Source of the DNA: SAR202 cluster bacterium | GTDB taxonomy: Bacteria > Chloroflexota > Dehalococcoidia > Lucifugimonadales > VXLM01 | Reading direction: 5' to 3' | Assembly: GCA_022448725.1 (NCBI GenBank) | Contig: JAKUTR010000005.1 | Coordinates: 38,805-102,804 of the forward strand | DNA: 64,000 bases | In this document: positions 51,172 to 62,300 of the stretch, in pieces | How positions within the stretch are numbered: the first letter of the stretch is position 1 | Layout of the letters: each line of letters starts with the position of its first letter | Made by a program: the position numbers and the translations under genes | The notes under the pieces: model-generated | Database searches by the model: none | What the model was told of the DNA's origin: nothing | What the model saw: only the letters and a program-made list of their open reading frames with translations

Positions 51172-52029
51172 ATGAGTAATCTTCTTGCCGAAATTGTGGA
51201 TCTGATAGACGAGGATCCACTCAGCACAGGACATGGGTTCACTGAAGGACCTGTATGGCACCCAGACGGGTACTTAATGTTCACAGATGAACCCTATATC
51301 TATCGCCTTAATGTAAATAATCGTGACCTGTCTATTATTCGGAAGAGCACTGCTGGATCTAACGGAATGACCCTGGACCTGAATGGCCAACTAGTAATGT
51401 GCGATGGCCTACATCGCCGAATTAGCCGAATGGAGCCAGATGGAAGCATAGGCACGGTCGCGGCGTCGTGGCATGGCCAGCAACTGGCTAGCCCTAATGA
51501 CTTGGTATTTCGCTCCGATGGCACACTTTACTTCACTGATCCCGGCTCCTGGCCTAGACACACACCTGCGACCATTCCTTATGATAATCACGTATATAGC
51601 GTGACACCTCACGGTGAAGTCCATCGGGCTGCGCCTTTTGAGTACCCTAACGGACTTGCTTTGTCCCCCGACGAGAGCATTCTCTACGTGTCGAATACGC
51701 GGATGCACAAGCATATCAGCGCCTTCAGCGTGCTTCCTGACGGCAGTCTGGCAAACCGCCGCATTTTTGCAGAGCTCCCTCAACATGGTGAACCCGGCGT
51801 CCCAGATGGTATGAAGGTAGACACTGATGGCCGAGTTTACTGTACAGGCCCTGGCGGAGTATGGGTGTTTGACTCGGCAGGCCAACTCATAGGGAAGATA
51901 CGCTTACCTGAACTACCTGCAAATTTGGCCTGGGGAGACAGTACAAACCGAACGCTATACGTCACCGCACGCACTTCGATATATCGGGTCCACATGAAAG
52001 CAACAGGCACTCAGATGCCAAAGGCTTAG
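51172..52029 (+). CDS. SMP-30/gluconolactonase family protein
   Basis: Six-bladed beta-propeller lactonase of 285 residues. The metal ligands are visible as the Glu in TEGPVWHPDG, Asn in SPNDLVFRSDG and YPNGLALSPD, and Asp in VPDGMKVDTDG. The family opens sugar lactones such as gluconolactone. It lies 30 bases after the SDR and one base before the isomerase, which suggests dehydrogenation followed by lactone opening. Confidence 0.88.
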   Translation: MSNLLAEIVDLIDEDPLSTGHGFTEGPVWHPDGYLMFTDEPYIYRLNVNNRDLSIIRKSTAGSNGMTLDLNGQLVMCDGLHRRISRMEPDGSIGTVAASWHGQQLASPNDLVFRSDGTLYFTDPGSWPRHTPATIPYDNHVYSVTPHGEVHRAAPFEYPNGLALSPDESILYVSNTRMHKHISAFSVLPDGSLANRRIFAELPQHGEPGVPDGMKVDTDGRVYCTGPGGVWVFDSAGQLIGKIRLPELPANLAWGDSTNRTLYVTARTSIYRVHMKATGTQMPKA

Positions 52030-52030
52030 T

Positions 52031-52924
52031 ATGGCATTACTCATGAGTCCGCCTATTGGCGACCATCTACAAATGGGATCAACCGGTTCCACAGATCGAG
52101 CAACTCTCATCCAAAAGGCACAAGAGATGGGGGTTACAACATTTTCAATTAAAGCATTTCCGAGCTGGTCAGACGTAGAGGCTCAAGAAGCCAGATCTTT
52201 CCTTGACGATAATGGTCTAAACGTAGGTGAACTTGCTCCATTCTACATTGGAAGAAACTTAGGATCGCCAGATCATGCCCTACACCAGGAGGCCCTAGAG
52301 GTCCTCCGCCGACAACTGCAGATAGGTGCTATTGTTGGGGCTCATTGCATCGGCTTTGGTTGGGGCAAAGAGACTGGTTGGCCATCACCTGAGATATGGT
52401 CTGAGAAAACGTGGGAGAATAGGGTCAGGGGTGTGATAGATCTCGTCAAGATCGCTGAGGAGGAGGGGGTAGATGTTGCCGCGCACCCGCTGTATTACAG
52501 CCCACTCGGCTCCATTGAGCGGTACATGGATCTTCTTGAGCAGGTGAATTCCCCACGCCTCAAGGTGCTTATCGACATTATGAATCTTACAACTGCTGAT
52601 ATGTATTTTGGTAACACCACACTGGTCAACAAAGTTTTCGACGAGCTCGGTCTATACATTGCTTCCTTTCACGCTAAGGACGTTAAGATTAGTGGAGGAG
52701 GGATAGGCGGTGAGGCGCGGTCAGAAAAAGGTAACCCTATCTCCCACATTGATGAAGCGGTTCCAGGTACCGGTATCATGGATTACCATACCGCCCTCAT
52801 CCGGCTCGGAGAACTACAGCAGAACATTACAGTCCACGTGGAACACTTTGATTATCAGGATACAATCGCAGGGCAACAATACATCCGTTCAATCGGCCGT
52901 GAGGTAGGGGTACAACTACTTTAG
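52031..52924 (+). CDS. Sugar phosphate isomerase/epimerase family protein
   Basis: Xylose-isomerase-like TIM barrel (AP_endonuc_2 fold) of 297 residues. VDVAAHPLYYSP, KVLIDIMNLTTAD, IASFHAKDVKISGG and HVEHFDYQD contain the Glu/Asp/His positions of the metal site. It may isomerise, epimerise or dehydrate a sugar or inositol derivative. It begins one base after the SMP-30 stop. Confidence 0.83.
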   Translation: MALLMSPPIGDHLQMGSTGSTDRATLIQKAQEMGVTTFSIKAFPSWSDVEAQEARSFLDDNGLNVGELAPFYIGRNLGSPDHALHQEALEVLRRQLQIGAIVGAHCIGFGWGKETGWPSPEIWSEKTWENRVRGVIDLVKIAEEEGVDVAAHPLYYSPLGSIERYMDLLEQVNSPRLKVLIDIMNLTTADMYFGNTTLVNKVFDELGLYIASFHAKDVKISGGGIGGEARSEKGNPISHIDEAVPGTGIMDYHTALIRLGELQQNITVHVEHFDYQDTIAGQQYIRSIGREVGVQLL

Positions 52925-53037
52925 GGTTACGGGACTACGAGACCTGAGGGACCCGTATCAAGCGGTATCCCCAAGATCACATCACCCAAAATAAGTAACA
53001 GACTTCTTGTCTACTTGAAGGGGAAAAGAGGAGACTA

Positions 53038-54609
53038 ATGGCCAAGCCGAGATTGATGTTTTATAACGACGGTCGGCACCCACTAATTTACCAGTACGAA
53101 CCTCCAATCGCGAGGGAAGAGTATGAGTCGGCAGTTGACGAGTTAGTTGGAACTCCCGTCGAGGCCCTGATGTTCTGCCTTGGTGATGGACGGACTCAGC
53201 TGTATAACACCCAGATTGGAGAACTGTGGGGGCATAATAGGGACGTCTGGACACACCCCGTCTTCCACCGCGCACATCGCAACGCAGCTTCGCTGATTGA
53301 CCGTGGTGCTGACCCACTCAAGATTATTCTAAACCGCGCCCACGAGAAGGGACTACTTCTGTACCCAACATTGCTTGTACAGGTACCAAGCGGGGATCCT
53401 GAGGTGGATGTGCGTGGCTCGGACTTCCGATTTAACAATAAACAGTTTGACATCGGTGCAAAGGGGGGTATTGATCCTAGCTTGCGGACGAATCAGCTCG
53501 CTGATTTCATGCATGAAGAAGTTCGCGACGAGCGTTTCGCAATCATTAAAGAGGTTGTGGAAGGTTACGATATCGACGGATTCGAATTACAGTTGAACTA
53601 CGGGCGAGCCTACTTTCACCCAACCGAAATGGATATCGGGCGCGCCGTTATGACTGAATGGATCCAAAAGGTTCATGATGTTGTTAAATCAAGTAACAGT
53701 AATCGAGAACTGGTTGTGCGCGTACCCGCCAGCATGGAAGGTGCTCATGCGATTGGTCTTGACGTCCGTAGATGGATCTCTCTCGGTATAGTAGACGTAG
53801 TAGTAGGGAACACGTTTGAAAGCGCGGAGACCATTGACCAGATGACAGACTTCACTCCGCTTGTCGAAGCAGCTAAGGGTACTGAGGTCCGAGTACACGC
53901 GGGACTTCATAGCCTAGTCCGGTCAGACCGTATGGCTCATGGGACGATTGAAGTCCTGAGAGCCGCCGCGAGTAACTACTGGGCACAGGGCATTGACGGT
54001 ATTTACATTGCTTACTGGCACGGGATGTGGCCTTATGGTGATGATTATTTCGCCAAACTTCGAGAATTACCACATCCAGACATCATGGCACCAAAAACTA
54101 AGTTCTATTTTGTGCCTACCGCCGCAGAACGTATAGAACCCGAAACTCTTGAGCCAGGCGTTGTCATGCAATTACCTTCATCTATGGAAGTGAATGAGCC
54201 GACATCGGTACAGTTACGAATAAGTGATGATATAGAAAAGTGGAGTGCGGCCAGTCGAATTGATGAAATCATTCTTCGAGTTCGTGTTACAAATTCAACA
54301 GAACGGGACATCTACAGTGTAAAACTAAATGGGATACCCCTACCCGATTCGCTTAGAAGAACCATTAACACCCATTACGGTAAAACTTCACAGTACGGTA
54401 AACTACGTGGCTATTTCTTCGTATACCACTTGAATCAACAAACCTGGCCTGTGCAAGGCATCAATGAAGTGGAGGTGACTCTCGAAGAATGTGACCCCCA
54501 GACTGATCCTGAGCGATACGTCTATGACGTCGAGCTAGAAGTGAGGTACCTGATGGGCAAACGTTTCTATCGAAGTATACAGGACTCGGATCTGGGCCCT
54601 TTCACCTAA
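53038..54609 (+). CDS. Putative glycoside-hydrolase-like TIM barrel protein
   Basis: A 523-residue cytoplasmic-looking protein. Residues 1 to about 350 read as a (beta/alpha)8 barrel of the glycosidase-like type: HEKGLLLYPTLLVQVP, DIDGFELQLNYGRAYF with an Asp and Glu at the end of a strand, VVRVPASMEGAHAIGLDV, and YIAYWHGMWPYG. Residues about 370-523 form a beta-rich domain. I cannot name a GH family. No signal peptide is seen. GAGGAG five bases upstream supports ATG 53038. It follows the isomerase by 113 bases. Confidence 0.65.
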   Translation: MAKPRLMFYNDGRHPLIYQYEPPIAREEYESAVDELVGTPVEALMFCLGDGRTQLYNTQIGELWGHNRDVWTHPVFHRAHRNAASLIDRGADPLKIILNRAHEKGLLLYPTLLVQVPSGDPEVDVRGSDFRFNNKQFDIGAKGGIDPSLRTNQLADFMHEEVRDERFAIIKEVVEGYDIDGFELQLNYGRAYFHPTEMDIGRAVMTEWIQKVHDVVKSSNSNRELVVRVPASMEGAHAIGLDVRRWISLGIVDVVVGNTFESAETIDQMTDFTPLVEAAKGTEVRVHAGLHSLVRSDRMAHGTIEVLRAAASNYWAQGIDGIYIAYWHGMWPYGDDYFAKLRELPHPDIMAPKTKFYFVPTAAERIEPETLEPGVVMQLPSSMEVNEPTSVQLRISDDIEKWSAASRIDEIILRVRVTNSTERDIYSVKLNGIPLPDSLRRTINTHYGKTSQYGKLRGYFFVYHLNQQTWPVQGINEVEVTLEECDPQTDPERYVYDVELEVRYLMGKRFYRSIQDSDLGPFT

Positions 54610-54684
54610 GATAGCAAAACGCCAGACATCTTCACACTGTAGTTTTTATACCAAAATAGCAATACTACGAAAGGCACGAGAACA

Positions 54685-55821
54685 ATCGCGAACACCGTAG
54701 AGATAGTCACCAGCGACGTTCGTCTACAGCAGGTAGTTGACATTATCTCCAGACAGCGGGTGGTTGCGTTTGACCTCGAATCAAACAGCTTTTTTGGCTA
54801 CCCCGAACGGGTCTGTCTAGTTCAGATTGGAATCCCTGGACAAACCTACATCATTGACCCCATCAACCTTGAGGGAATAAACCCTCTGGGTGACTTACTT
54901 CGGGATGACTCTATTACAAAGGTTCTACACGCAGGCGACTATGACGTTAGGAGTTTGGACAGAGATTGGGGCTTTCGTATATGCAATCTTTTTGATACTC
55001 ACATCGCCGCTGCATTCATCGGCCTGAAACGGTTAGGACTAGCTGCTGTTCTTCAGGATGTCATGGACATTACGATAACCAAGGAAAAAAGTATTCAGCG
55101 TCAGGACTGGGCCAGGCGCCCACTGAACACAGAATCTTTAAACTATGCTACTGGGGACGTTCTCTATCTAATTGAGTTACAAGATGTACTTGCCTCCAAG
55201 ATTTCCGAACTTGGCCGCACTTCATGGGTGAATGAGGAGTTTACGAGACAGTCAAATATAAAGTACTCGCCCCCCGATCTTGAGAACGCCGTTTTTCGAG
55301 TAAAAGGAAGCCGGGAATTGGATGGCCAGGGATTGGCTGTACTTAAACGACTCCTTCATTACCGTGACCAGAAAGCTCGGGCTGCTGATCTTCCTCCATT
55401 TAAGGTTATTCCTGATTCGACTCTTCTCACAATCTCATCGACAACTGAGGCCGATCTTAGAAAGGTTAAGGGACTGGGAAGGTTTGGCCGCCAGCCTCTG
55501 TTGACTGAATTAAAGGAAGCTATCAACGAGGGGTTAACCGCCCTTCCTCTCACCAGACCTAACAGACCGAATGCCCCACGTTTAACGGCTGCCCAACGAA
55601 CCGAAAGCCGCGAGAGGCTCAAGATACTAAAAACATGGCGTGCTGGGCTCGGCTATCAACTACAACTAGACCCAGCGCTACTATGGCCCGCGGTTAGTTT
55701 GGAACGCATCGCTCGGAACCTAAGCTCCCTCGAGGATGAGATGGAATCACCCGAAGTACGTGGCTGGCAGGCAGCAGAATTTGGAGAATCCTTAGGTGAG
55801 CAAGTAACGTTAATGCAATAA
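54685..55821 (+). CDS. rnd: Ribonuclease D, possible ATC start
   Basis: 3'-5' exoribonuclease for tRNA maturation. With the proposed start the DEDD residues are Asp30/Glu32 (VAFDLES), the Asp in HAGDYDVRSL, and Tyr/Asp in LNYATGDVLYL, the DEDDy form. Two HRDC-type domains follow (about residues 200-275 and 295-365). The first usable codon is GTG 54760, but that would remove the first helix and begin in the catalytic strand. The frame is open back to a stop at 54640 and encodes a typical RNase D N-terminus, with no ATG, GTG or TTG. ATC 54685, ten bases after GAAAGG, is my candidate start. Confidence 0.87.
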   Translation: MANTVEIVTSDVRLQQVVDIISRQRVVAFDLESNSFFGYPERVCLVQIGIPGQTYIIDPINLEGINPLGDLLRDDSITKVLHAGDYDVRSLDRDWGFRICNLFDTHIAAAFIGLKRLGLAAVLQDVMDITITKEKSIQRQDWARRPLNTESLNYATGDVLYLIELQDVLASKISELGRTSWVNEEFTRQSNIKYSPPDLENAVFRVKGSRELDGQGLAVLKRLLHYRDQKARAADLPPFKVIPDSTLLTISSTTEADLRKVKGLGRFGRQPLLTELKEAINEGLTALPLTRPNRPNAPRLTAAQRTESRERLKILKTWRAGLGYQLQLDPALLWPAVSLERIARNLSSLEDEMESPEVRGWQAAEFGESLGEQVTLMQ

Positions 55822-55859
55822 CTAGCGTTATGAATCTGTAGTTGATCAGGGACAGGAAT

Positions 55860-55893
55860 AAAAAGTCGAAGCATGGAAGTCCTACACTTCGAC
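55860..55893 (-). terminator. Rho-independent terminator of the permease operon
   Basis: GTCGAAG at 55865-55871 pairs with CTTCGAC at 55887-55893 around a 15-base loop that can fold further. On the minus strand five T residues follow directly. It is 49 bases beyond the stop of the downstream FtsX-type gene and is the best terminator in the window. Confidence 0.7.
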
Positions 55894-55941
55894 AGTCCTT
55901 GTAACTGAGTGCAGCTAGTCTATTTAATTGAACTCACCATT

Positions 55942-58900
55942 CTAAGCCTGCTCTCCTAACCTCAGTACCCCAGAAAGCGAGATACGTTGAATGATCAGAA
56001 TGAGACCGGCGGTGATAATGGCAAAAACTACCAACATTGCCAAGTAAATGAATCCTAAGGATTCCCAATCAATCTGCATCACGAAAGGTGGTACAACTTT
56101 GCCTCCGAAGTCATTATGCCCCAGGAACGGAATAATGGTTGCACCCAATCGACCACCCATCCACGTACCTAGTAAAAGACCCACTGCGATTACAAGCGTC
56201 TGCTCTAACCACATCATGACAACAAGCTGTTTGCCCGAGAGACCTAAAGTCCTCATTAGGGCAAACTGTATCTGCCGACTTCGGAAAGATGAGTAAATGT
56301 GGACCAGGAACCCTAGGCAACTTAGAAGCAATACTGATGAGAAAGCAATGAACAGAAGGGCGCGCCATCCCGCATCAACCAACGGGTCTACATAAGCATC
56401 ATTAGCCCGGAAGCGTTCCTCCCTGTCAAGAACTGTTATCACGTTAAATCCATTGACATCCTTGAGCTTTGAGAGGAGATCGATTCGTTCCTGACCAGAT
56501 GTATCAGACGAGAGCCATATTTCATTGGGAACGAATGGTTTGACAGAAGAACTACTAACTGCAAAGGCGTTTACGCCGGCGATATCTGCGACTAGGTACT
56601 TCGCTCTATCAGATAGGATACTCGGGAAAAGTTCGATCTCCCCAACAATCTTGATCGGAACACGAGTCTGGTCAATCATAGCCTCAAAACTGTCATGGAC
56701 CTGACGCGCCTCTTTCTGTAAAAAGCCCACACTTGCCAGCACAGGGATCGGTTCTGGTTCGTGCCCAAAGAATATACCCCTTGGCGTGAGTGGATCACCT
56801 TGTTTCCAGGAGAAGATAGCCAATCCATCAACATCCAACACAGCTAAGCTATCGTGAAGCTCGTCAGTCAAAGACTGATCTGTAGACTTGAGTATGTCCC
56901 ATCGATCTATCTCGTCAAATGGCTCAAGAATCTGCTTAATACCAGCTGCACTCTTGGTGCCGATCTCGTCAACTAACAAAGTCCCTTGATCAAGACGCCT
57001 GCCTAGAAAGACTTCTTCTACGGCAATCGACTCAATAACTATTGGCTCGTGTGAAAAAAAATCGGGACTTCGATCCCTATGTAGAGGCGCCTCATATAGA
57101 CTCATTTCACTGTTTTCAAAGAACCCCAGTCGCAAAGGGAGACGCTGTGAGATACTGTTCCTTAACTTGATAGTGAGAGCTGTAGTGGGCTTAAGTCGGT
57201 CAGTTCGCGCAACAGCGTACAAACTGTCAGCGTCATCAGCAATCGGGAGCCCTATAGATGTTTCGAAGGGTGTTCCCGTAAGCTTGGCAAACAGCTTAGA
57301 GATATCTTCGTTCGCAAAATCCTCGCGGAACCACGCCACGTCCGTAAAATTAGCCGCGTTGACTGCGATCAGTTCAAAGCCTCCTCCTTCAGCCTTAGTA
57401 ACATCCCGGCCTGGGTGACGATAAACTGAACTTACAACCTCCACTCCGCTCACTTGACTGAACGCATCCTCGGCCACTAGATGTCCTTCGGGTTGCTTAC
57501 TGTTAGGACCATCCCTATCACCGGTGTAGCGCACAGTTGTCAATCTCACATCACTGCCAGTCAAGTAGGAGATACGCTCCTGAAAGCTACGTTCCAGGGT
57601 TGTACCAAAACTAGAAGCGAAAATTCCTAAACCCGCAGTCAAAATCAACAATAGCGAAAGACGAGCATAGTGAGTAGGCTCACGTGACATCTGCCATACT
57701 GTCACCACAGACCATACAGGCATCCAACGAGAAGAGATAACACTAACCACCTTCATAACCAAAGGAAATAGCCGTAGTAGGACCATGGCTGATGCAATGA
57801 GTGCTAGACCAGGAACCGCTAACAGCAATACGTCCGCAGTCTCGGAACCGAAGACATCTCGAGCTACAACTGAGCCTTGCTCTGTCAGCTGTCGGAATAA
57901 GAACATGCTTACAAGTAGCAACAAAACATCAAGGTAATATCGCTGGAATGTTGGAAGTAAAGAAGGGCGAGAGGCTTGCTGGCGTTGCTGGGTTACGCCA
58001 AAACGCGAGGCCTGTATTGCTGGCAGCATAAGTGCCACGAAGCTTATTAACCCCCCTGCGAAACTAAGCCCGTATGCACCGGGCGTGAGGCGAGCCGACA
58101 ACAGGGCCCCACCAGTCAAATCATTGAAAGCTGGTGTCAATCCAAGAAGGCTAATAGTCGTAACAGCCAGAATGGGGGCTACGATTACTGCTATCAGTGC
58201 AATGACAATACCTTCTAACACGAAAACCGTTAGCACATGTGAGGTGTCAGATCCTCGACTGCGAAATAGAGCAACCTCACTACGCTGATTTTCCACAACC
58301 AGCGACGACATAGTCATCACATAGTAAAGAATTACCAGGGCAATCAAGATCAGAACTACAAACATTGGCAATTTACTGAAAAAGAGGCGTCGATCGAAGT
58401 CTGTTAGTACCGCATTGAGTCTTGAGGTCTGAGTGTACGCCTGAAGTTGTGCTGAACCTCCACGAGCCATCACCTGTAAATTCGCAAGCGTCAGGCGTGA
58501 GTTATCAGCATTGATCCTATTTATATCCGTATCAAGGAGCCATAAGTATGTGCTGTTCATCCGTCCCATAGAAGGACCAAGTGCATTGAGATACGCGTCT
58601 TGAGTAATGTAAAAAGGCATCGTACGGAGGTCCGAGGTACGGCTTCGAGAACGAAGGATTTCATCAGTGTAAAAATCCCACTCAACACTGGATAATCGGT
58701 CCTGGATGAGACCAGTTATAGTCACACCCACAAAAGGGATTTCAGATGTCCCGTAAGGGACTGCAGAGAACACACTTCCTACATCAACACCAAATTCACG
58801 TGCCACTTCAGCAGGTACAAGAGCTTCCAGTAGAAGGGGTGTACCCCGAGGTACCGATGATCCGTCACCAGGTGCTCGCCCGTCTGTAATAGCCATATAG

Positions 58901-59349
58901 TTATTCAGCTTAGGCACGAAAGTAAAGAAAGCACGGTCAATTCCTTCCCACGCAGCCTCTTCATTACCAGGATCCACTAATGAAAAGGTGGGACTCTTAC
59001 CCCCTGCGATCTGGTCCAGCAGCATCCACTGGGCATGATTGGCTATGCGATGTTCAACAACAGGGAGCACCTTCTCATACTCTTCGATACTGGTTGGCCC
59101 CCGGTTAACACGGATCTTGATATCCAGATCCGTGCTCGAACGGTGAGCGAGAGAATTCTTTAGTGCGAGCTCCCTCAACGCATCGAAGTAAACAACCATT
59201 CCAGCTAGGATGGTGCATGCAAGAACCACGCCTACTAGTACGTAAGCCAGCATTTTCCAGTGGGCCATACTTCTTCTACCAACAAGCGCAACAGCGGTTA
59301 ATGCCCCGAACACGATGGCAGATACACGTTTGTTTATACTACTGTTCAA
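55942..59349 (-). CDS. Giant FtsX-type permease with extracytoplasmic insert, 1135 residues
   Basis: Membrane protein with the MacB/FtsX permease plan: an N-terminal span (residues about 25-50), a large outer domain, a first FtsX block near 325-450, further spans to about 540, a second outer domain, and a final FtsX block at about 995-1125 containing ALMRTLGLSGKQLV. Within the second outer domain, residues about 715-865 look like two beta-sandwich units (GTLLVDEIG, then an LEPFDEIDRWDIL segment) shared with the next gene. FtsX permeases need an ATPase and none is adjacent. It begins three bases after the upstream paralog's stop, so they are co-transcribed. Confidence 0.85.
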   Translation of the reverse strand: MNSSINKRVSAIVFGALTAVALVGRRSMAHWKMLAYVLVGVVLACTILAGMVVYFDALRELALKNSLAHRSSTDLDIKIRVNRGPTSIEEYEKVLPVVEHRIANHAQWMLLDQIAGGKSPTFSLVDPGNEEAAWEGIDRAFFTFVPKLNNYMAITDGRAPGDGSSVPRGTPLLLEALVPAEVAREFGVDVGSVFSAVPYGTSEIPFVGVTITGLIQDRLSSVEWDFYTDEILRSRSRTSDLRTMPFYITQDAYLNALGPSMGRMNSTYLWLLDTDINRINADNSRLTLANLQVMARGGSAQLQAYTQTSRLNAVLTDFDRRLFFSKLPMFVVLILIALVILYYVMTMSSLVVENQRSEVALFRSRGSDTSHVLTVFVLEGIVIALIAVIVAPILAVTTISLLGLTPAFNDLTGGALLSARLTPGAYGLSFAGGLISFVALMLPAIQASRFGVTQQRQQASRPSLLPTFQRYYLDVLLLLVSMFLFRQLTEQGSVVARDVFGSETADVLLLAVPGLALIASAMVLLRLFPLVMKVVSVISSRWMPVWSVVTVWQMSREPTHYARLSLLLILTAGLGIFASSFGTTLERSFQERISYLTGSDVRLTTVRYTGDRDGPNSKQPEGHLVAEDAFSQVSGVEVVSSVYRHPGRDVTKAEGGGFELIAVNAANFTDVAWFREDFANEDISKLFAKLTGTPFETSIGLPIADDADSLYAVARTDRLKPTTALTIKLRNSISQRLPLRLGFFENSEMSLYEAPLHRDRSPDFFSHEPIVIESIAVEEVFLGRRLDQGTLLVDEIGTKSAAGIKQILEPFDEIDRWDILKSTDQSLTDELHDSLAVLDVDGLAIFSWKQGDPLTPRGIFFGHEPEPIPVLASVGFLQKEARQVHDSFEAMIDQTRVPIKIVGEIELFPSILSDRAKYLVADIAGVNAFAVSSSSVKPFVPNEIWLSSDTSGQERIDLLSKLKDVNGFNVITVLDREERFRANDAYVDPLVDAGWRALLFIAFSSVLLLSCLGFLVHIYSSFRSRQIQFALMRTLGLSGKQLVVMMWLEQTLVIAVGLLLGTWMGGRLGATIIPFLGHNDFGGKVVPPFVMQIDWESLGFIYLAMLVVFAIITAGLILIIQRISLSGVLRLGEQA

Positions 59350-59352
59350 ATA

Positions 59353-62300
59353 CTATTCTCCAAACCTTGATACCACCCTCAAATCCAACTCTCCAATACC
59401 TCGATGCAGTAAGTACACTGCTGCTCCAAAAACAGCGACGAGAGCTACAAAGGTTGGCGCCATCACGAACCAATTGGTCACAAGGATAAAAGGCGGGTTT
59501 ACAGTACTACCAGACTCAGTTATCGCTAAAGGCGAAACTGCTAGTTGACTCATCTGAAACCCTGTCCAGGTACCTACTCCGATCCCAACGGCAGCGATAG
59601 TTAAATGTTCAAAGCTAAGTAGTCGCAGCAATTGGTTCTTCGATAATCCCATCGTCCTAAGCGCTCCCATTTCAACACCACTCCGCTTAGCGAACAGCAG
59701 TAGATAGGTTACATAGCCTACAATCGCCGCGACTACAGCTATTACCGGAGCAAGATACATCATGGGTTGCCATCCGGCAGCCGAGAACGGATCAAGGCGG
59801 AGTTCTCTCAACCTCGTTAGCCCATCACTAACGGCCCCTCCTTGATTACCAATATCATCCTTCAACGAATCACGGAACTCTTTCACGTCATCGTCTTGAA
59901 TACTCAGTTCCAATAGAAGTTCCTCAGGTCTGAACCGGCGGAACTCAAGAATCACGTTCGATCGGTCTAACAGTCCATTTAGCTCCATAATCATAAACCC
60001 ATTATTGGGGTCCATCGTGGGGAAAAGGTCAGCAGTCTCTTTGACTACGATAGGTATCCACATGTCACGGATATTAGCAACGAAGGTGTCTCCAATTTCA
60101 CGCCCAGGCCCAACGACCGAGGAACTAAGAATTGCCGGAACTGGTCCTGGTTGCCCAACAGGAAACATTGCACGGATACCTTGTACAGCCTGCCCTCCGA
60201 AAGAGAACATCGCTGACTGAATACCATTGTAGGGATCTAAAGTTGTGTGACTAACCGTCTCACTAGCTGCCGCAGTCGTTATGACTGGTTCCCACATCAT
60301 GGTCTCATCTTCAAAATCCTCAATAACAACCTCTTCGTTGTTGAACCCAACAATGGCTGTGATGTCATCTATATAGAATATTCCCGGCGTAGCCGGTAAA
60401 CCACCAAGACCAGCAGCTACATCCGTACCAGCTTCAAAGAGTTGTATAGAATTAATTTTATGTGGACCATCGAAGTCTTCATCAATCTCGCCCTGCAGGT
60501 AGTGCCAATCATCTGATCGCAGCGCATTAAAGAAGACTGTGTCAATATTACCCTGCTGATTCTCTACTTGAGCCAACACTTCAAAACTAGCCTTTAAAGG
60601 CCTGGGCTTGATCCACAATCCCAGAGAATGTGTTCCTTCAGGAAGCCCTATTTTGCCACGCTCAGGGGCTGGACCAATACTTTGCATTAGCTCGTTAAGA
60701 CTACTCTCAGAAAAATCGTTTCTGAACCATGCAACGTCAGCTATCTTATCCGGCTCTACGGCAAGAATTTCAGCTGAGAATGGACCAACGTGACCGTCAC
60801 CTCTGAAGGAAAGAGCAGTATCGATAACCTCTGGCTTCGAAAGGGCCAATTCGCGCAACCCATTGGCCCCACCCATATACATAGGAGTCAAGGAAATTCT
60901 CAAATCAGCTGCATCTTCATACAAGATACGCTCCGTCTGACTCCTCTCTAGGGTCCCTCCAAGGGTCGTTGCAAGTATGCTGAGGCCCGTAGCAAGTACT
61001 AATAAAAGAATTAGCCACGTGTACTGCATAGTATTTCGAGCCATGTGAGCTAACGCCATCGATAGCCAAATTGGCGAACTTCGGTTGGCCTTCTGAAAAA
61101 CGGCGAAAAGGATCTGTGCGGGTACTAGCAGAATCAACGCAACCCCAGGTAATAGGAGTACATCTTCGGATGGGAATGGCTTCAGTGACAGTAATCCAAT
61201 AATCAGGACTAACTGAGCCGACAAGTAGATGAACCACCTACGCACAGAAACACTAGAGGTGTACCAATAAGCTACTCCCAAACCCATGGACAGACTCCCC
61301 AGTATCACCCAGTTGAATATGGCCTGCCCCCACTCTAGCCACCCAACCCCTATAGCAAAACCAAGGATCCCCACCATGGCGAGAACGTTAACAAGTTTAG
61401 GTGACTCTCCACTGACGTACTGAACGATAAGTGGAAAGAACCTCATAAATACTAAGGCGACAACCACCATAAACAAAACAGGAGCAAGTAGCAGCACCTC
61501 GTTGACTTGCAACTCACTGAAAAGACCACCAGAAACGAACCTTCCACGTGATTGAAGTTCCCAGAAAGTCAATCCACCTATTAATAGCAATGCAACATCA
61601 AGGTTTAGTCTCTGGAACGCTGGCAAATTGGTCGGGCGGGAGGTCAACAACCGCCGCAACAACACTCCACCACGTGCACTGAGTACGTTGGGTAGGACAA
61701 CAATTACGATACATATCACACCGATGCCCACTGAAACCAAGAAAGGTGTCAACGTGAGACGAGCAGGAAGCGTGTTACCAGCATTCATCTGGTCAAAGAA
61801 GTGTAGCACTCCGGAAATTGTCACCATTGCAAAAGCGAGAAAAGGAGCAATCAAAACCGCAATACCAACCATTATGGCTGCTTCGAAGAAAAACAGTCGG
61901 AATAGTTGATGTAAGCCAGCACCTAGCGTCTTGAAAATTGAGGAGTCATCCTCGCGACTCTGTGTGAGATAAGAAACAAGGATAGCGACAAAGCAAAGGA
62001 CAACTATTACCATGACCGTCAGGAGCAAAAGCATAGGAATACGGGAGAAAAAACTCCTTTCAGCACCCGCAGATGAAAGGCTTGTAACGAAGCTCGTGTT
62101 GGCCTTAGCATCAGGCAACCTTTCGACAATTGCCTTAGAAAATGCCTCGAAGTTATCCCTTGCTTCAGATGGAGTCCATTCCTTAATCATTTGTTTATCA
62201 ATCTTGATGTCCCATTGAGCTGATACGGTTATGCCTGGGTAGATCGATAAAGCTTGAGTCAGCGCTTCTTCAGTAACGATTAACTGGCCCGCGGAGAGAT

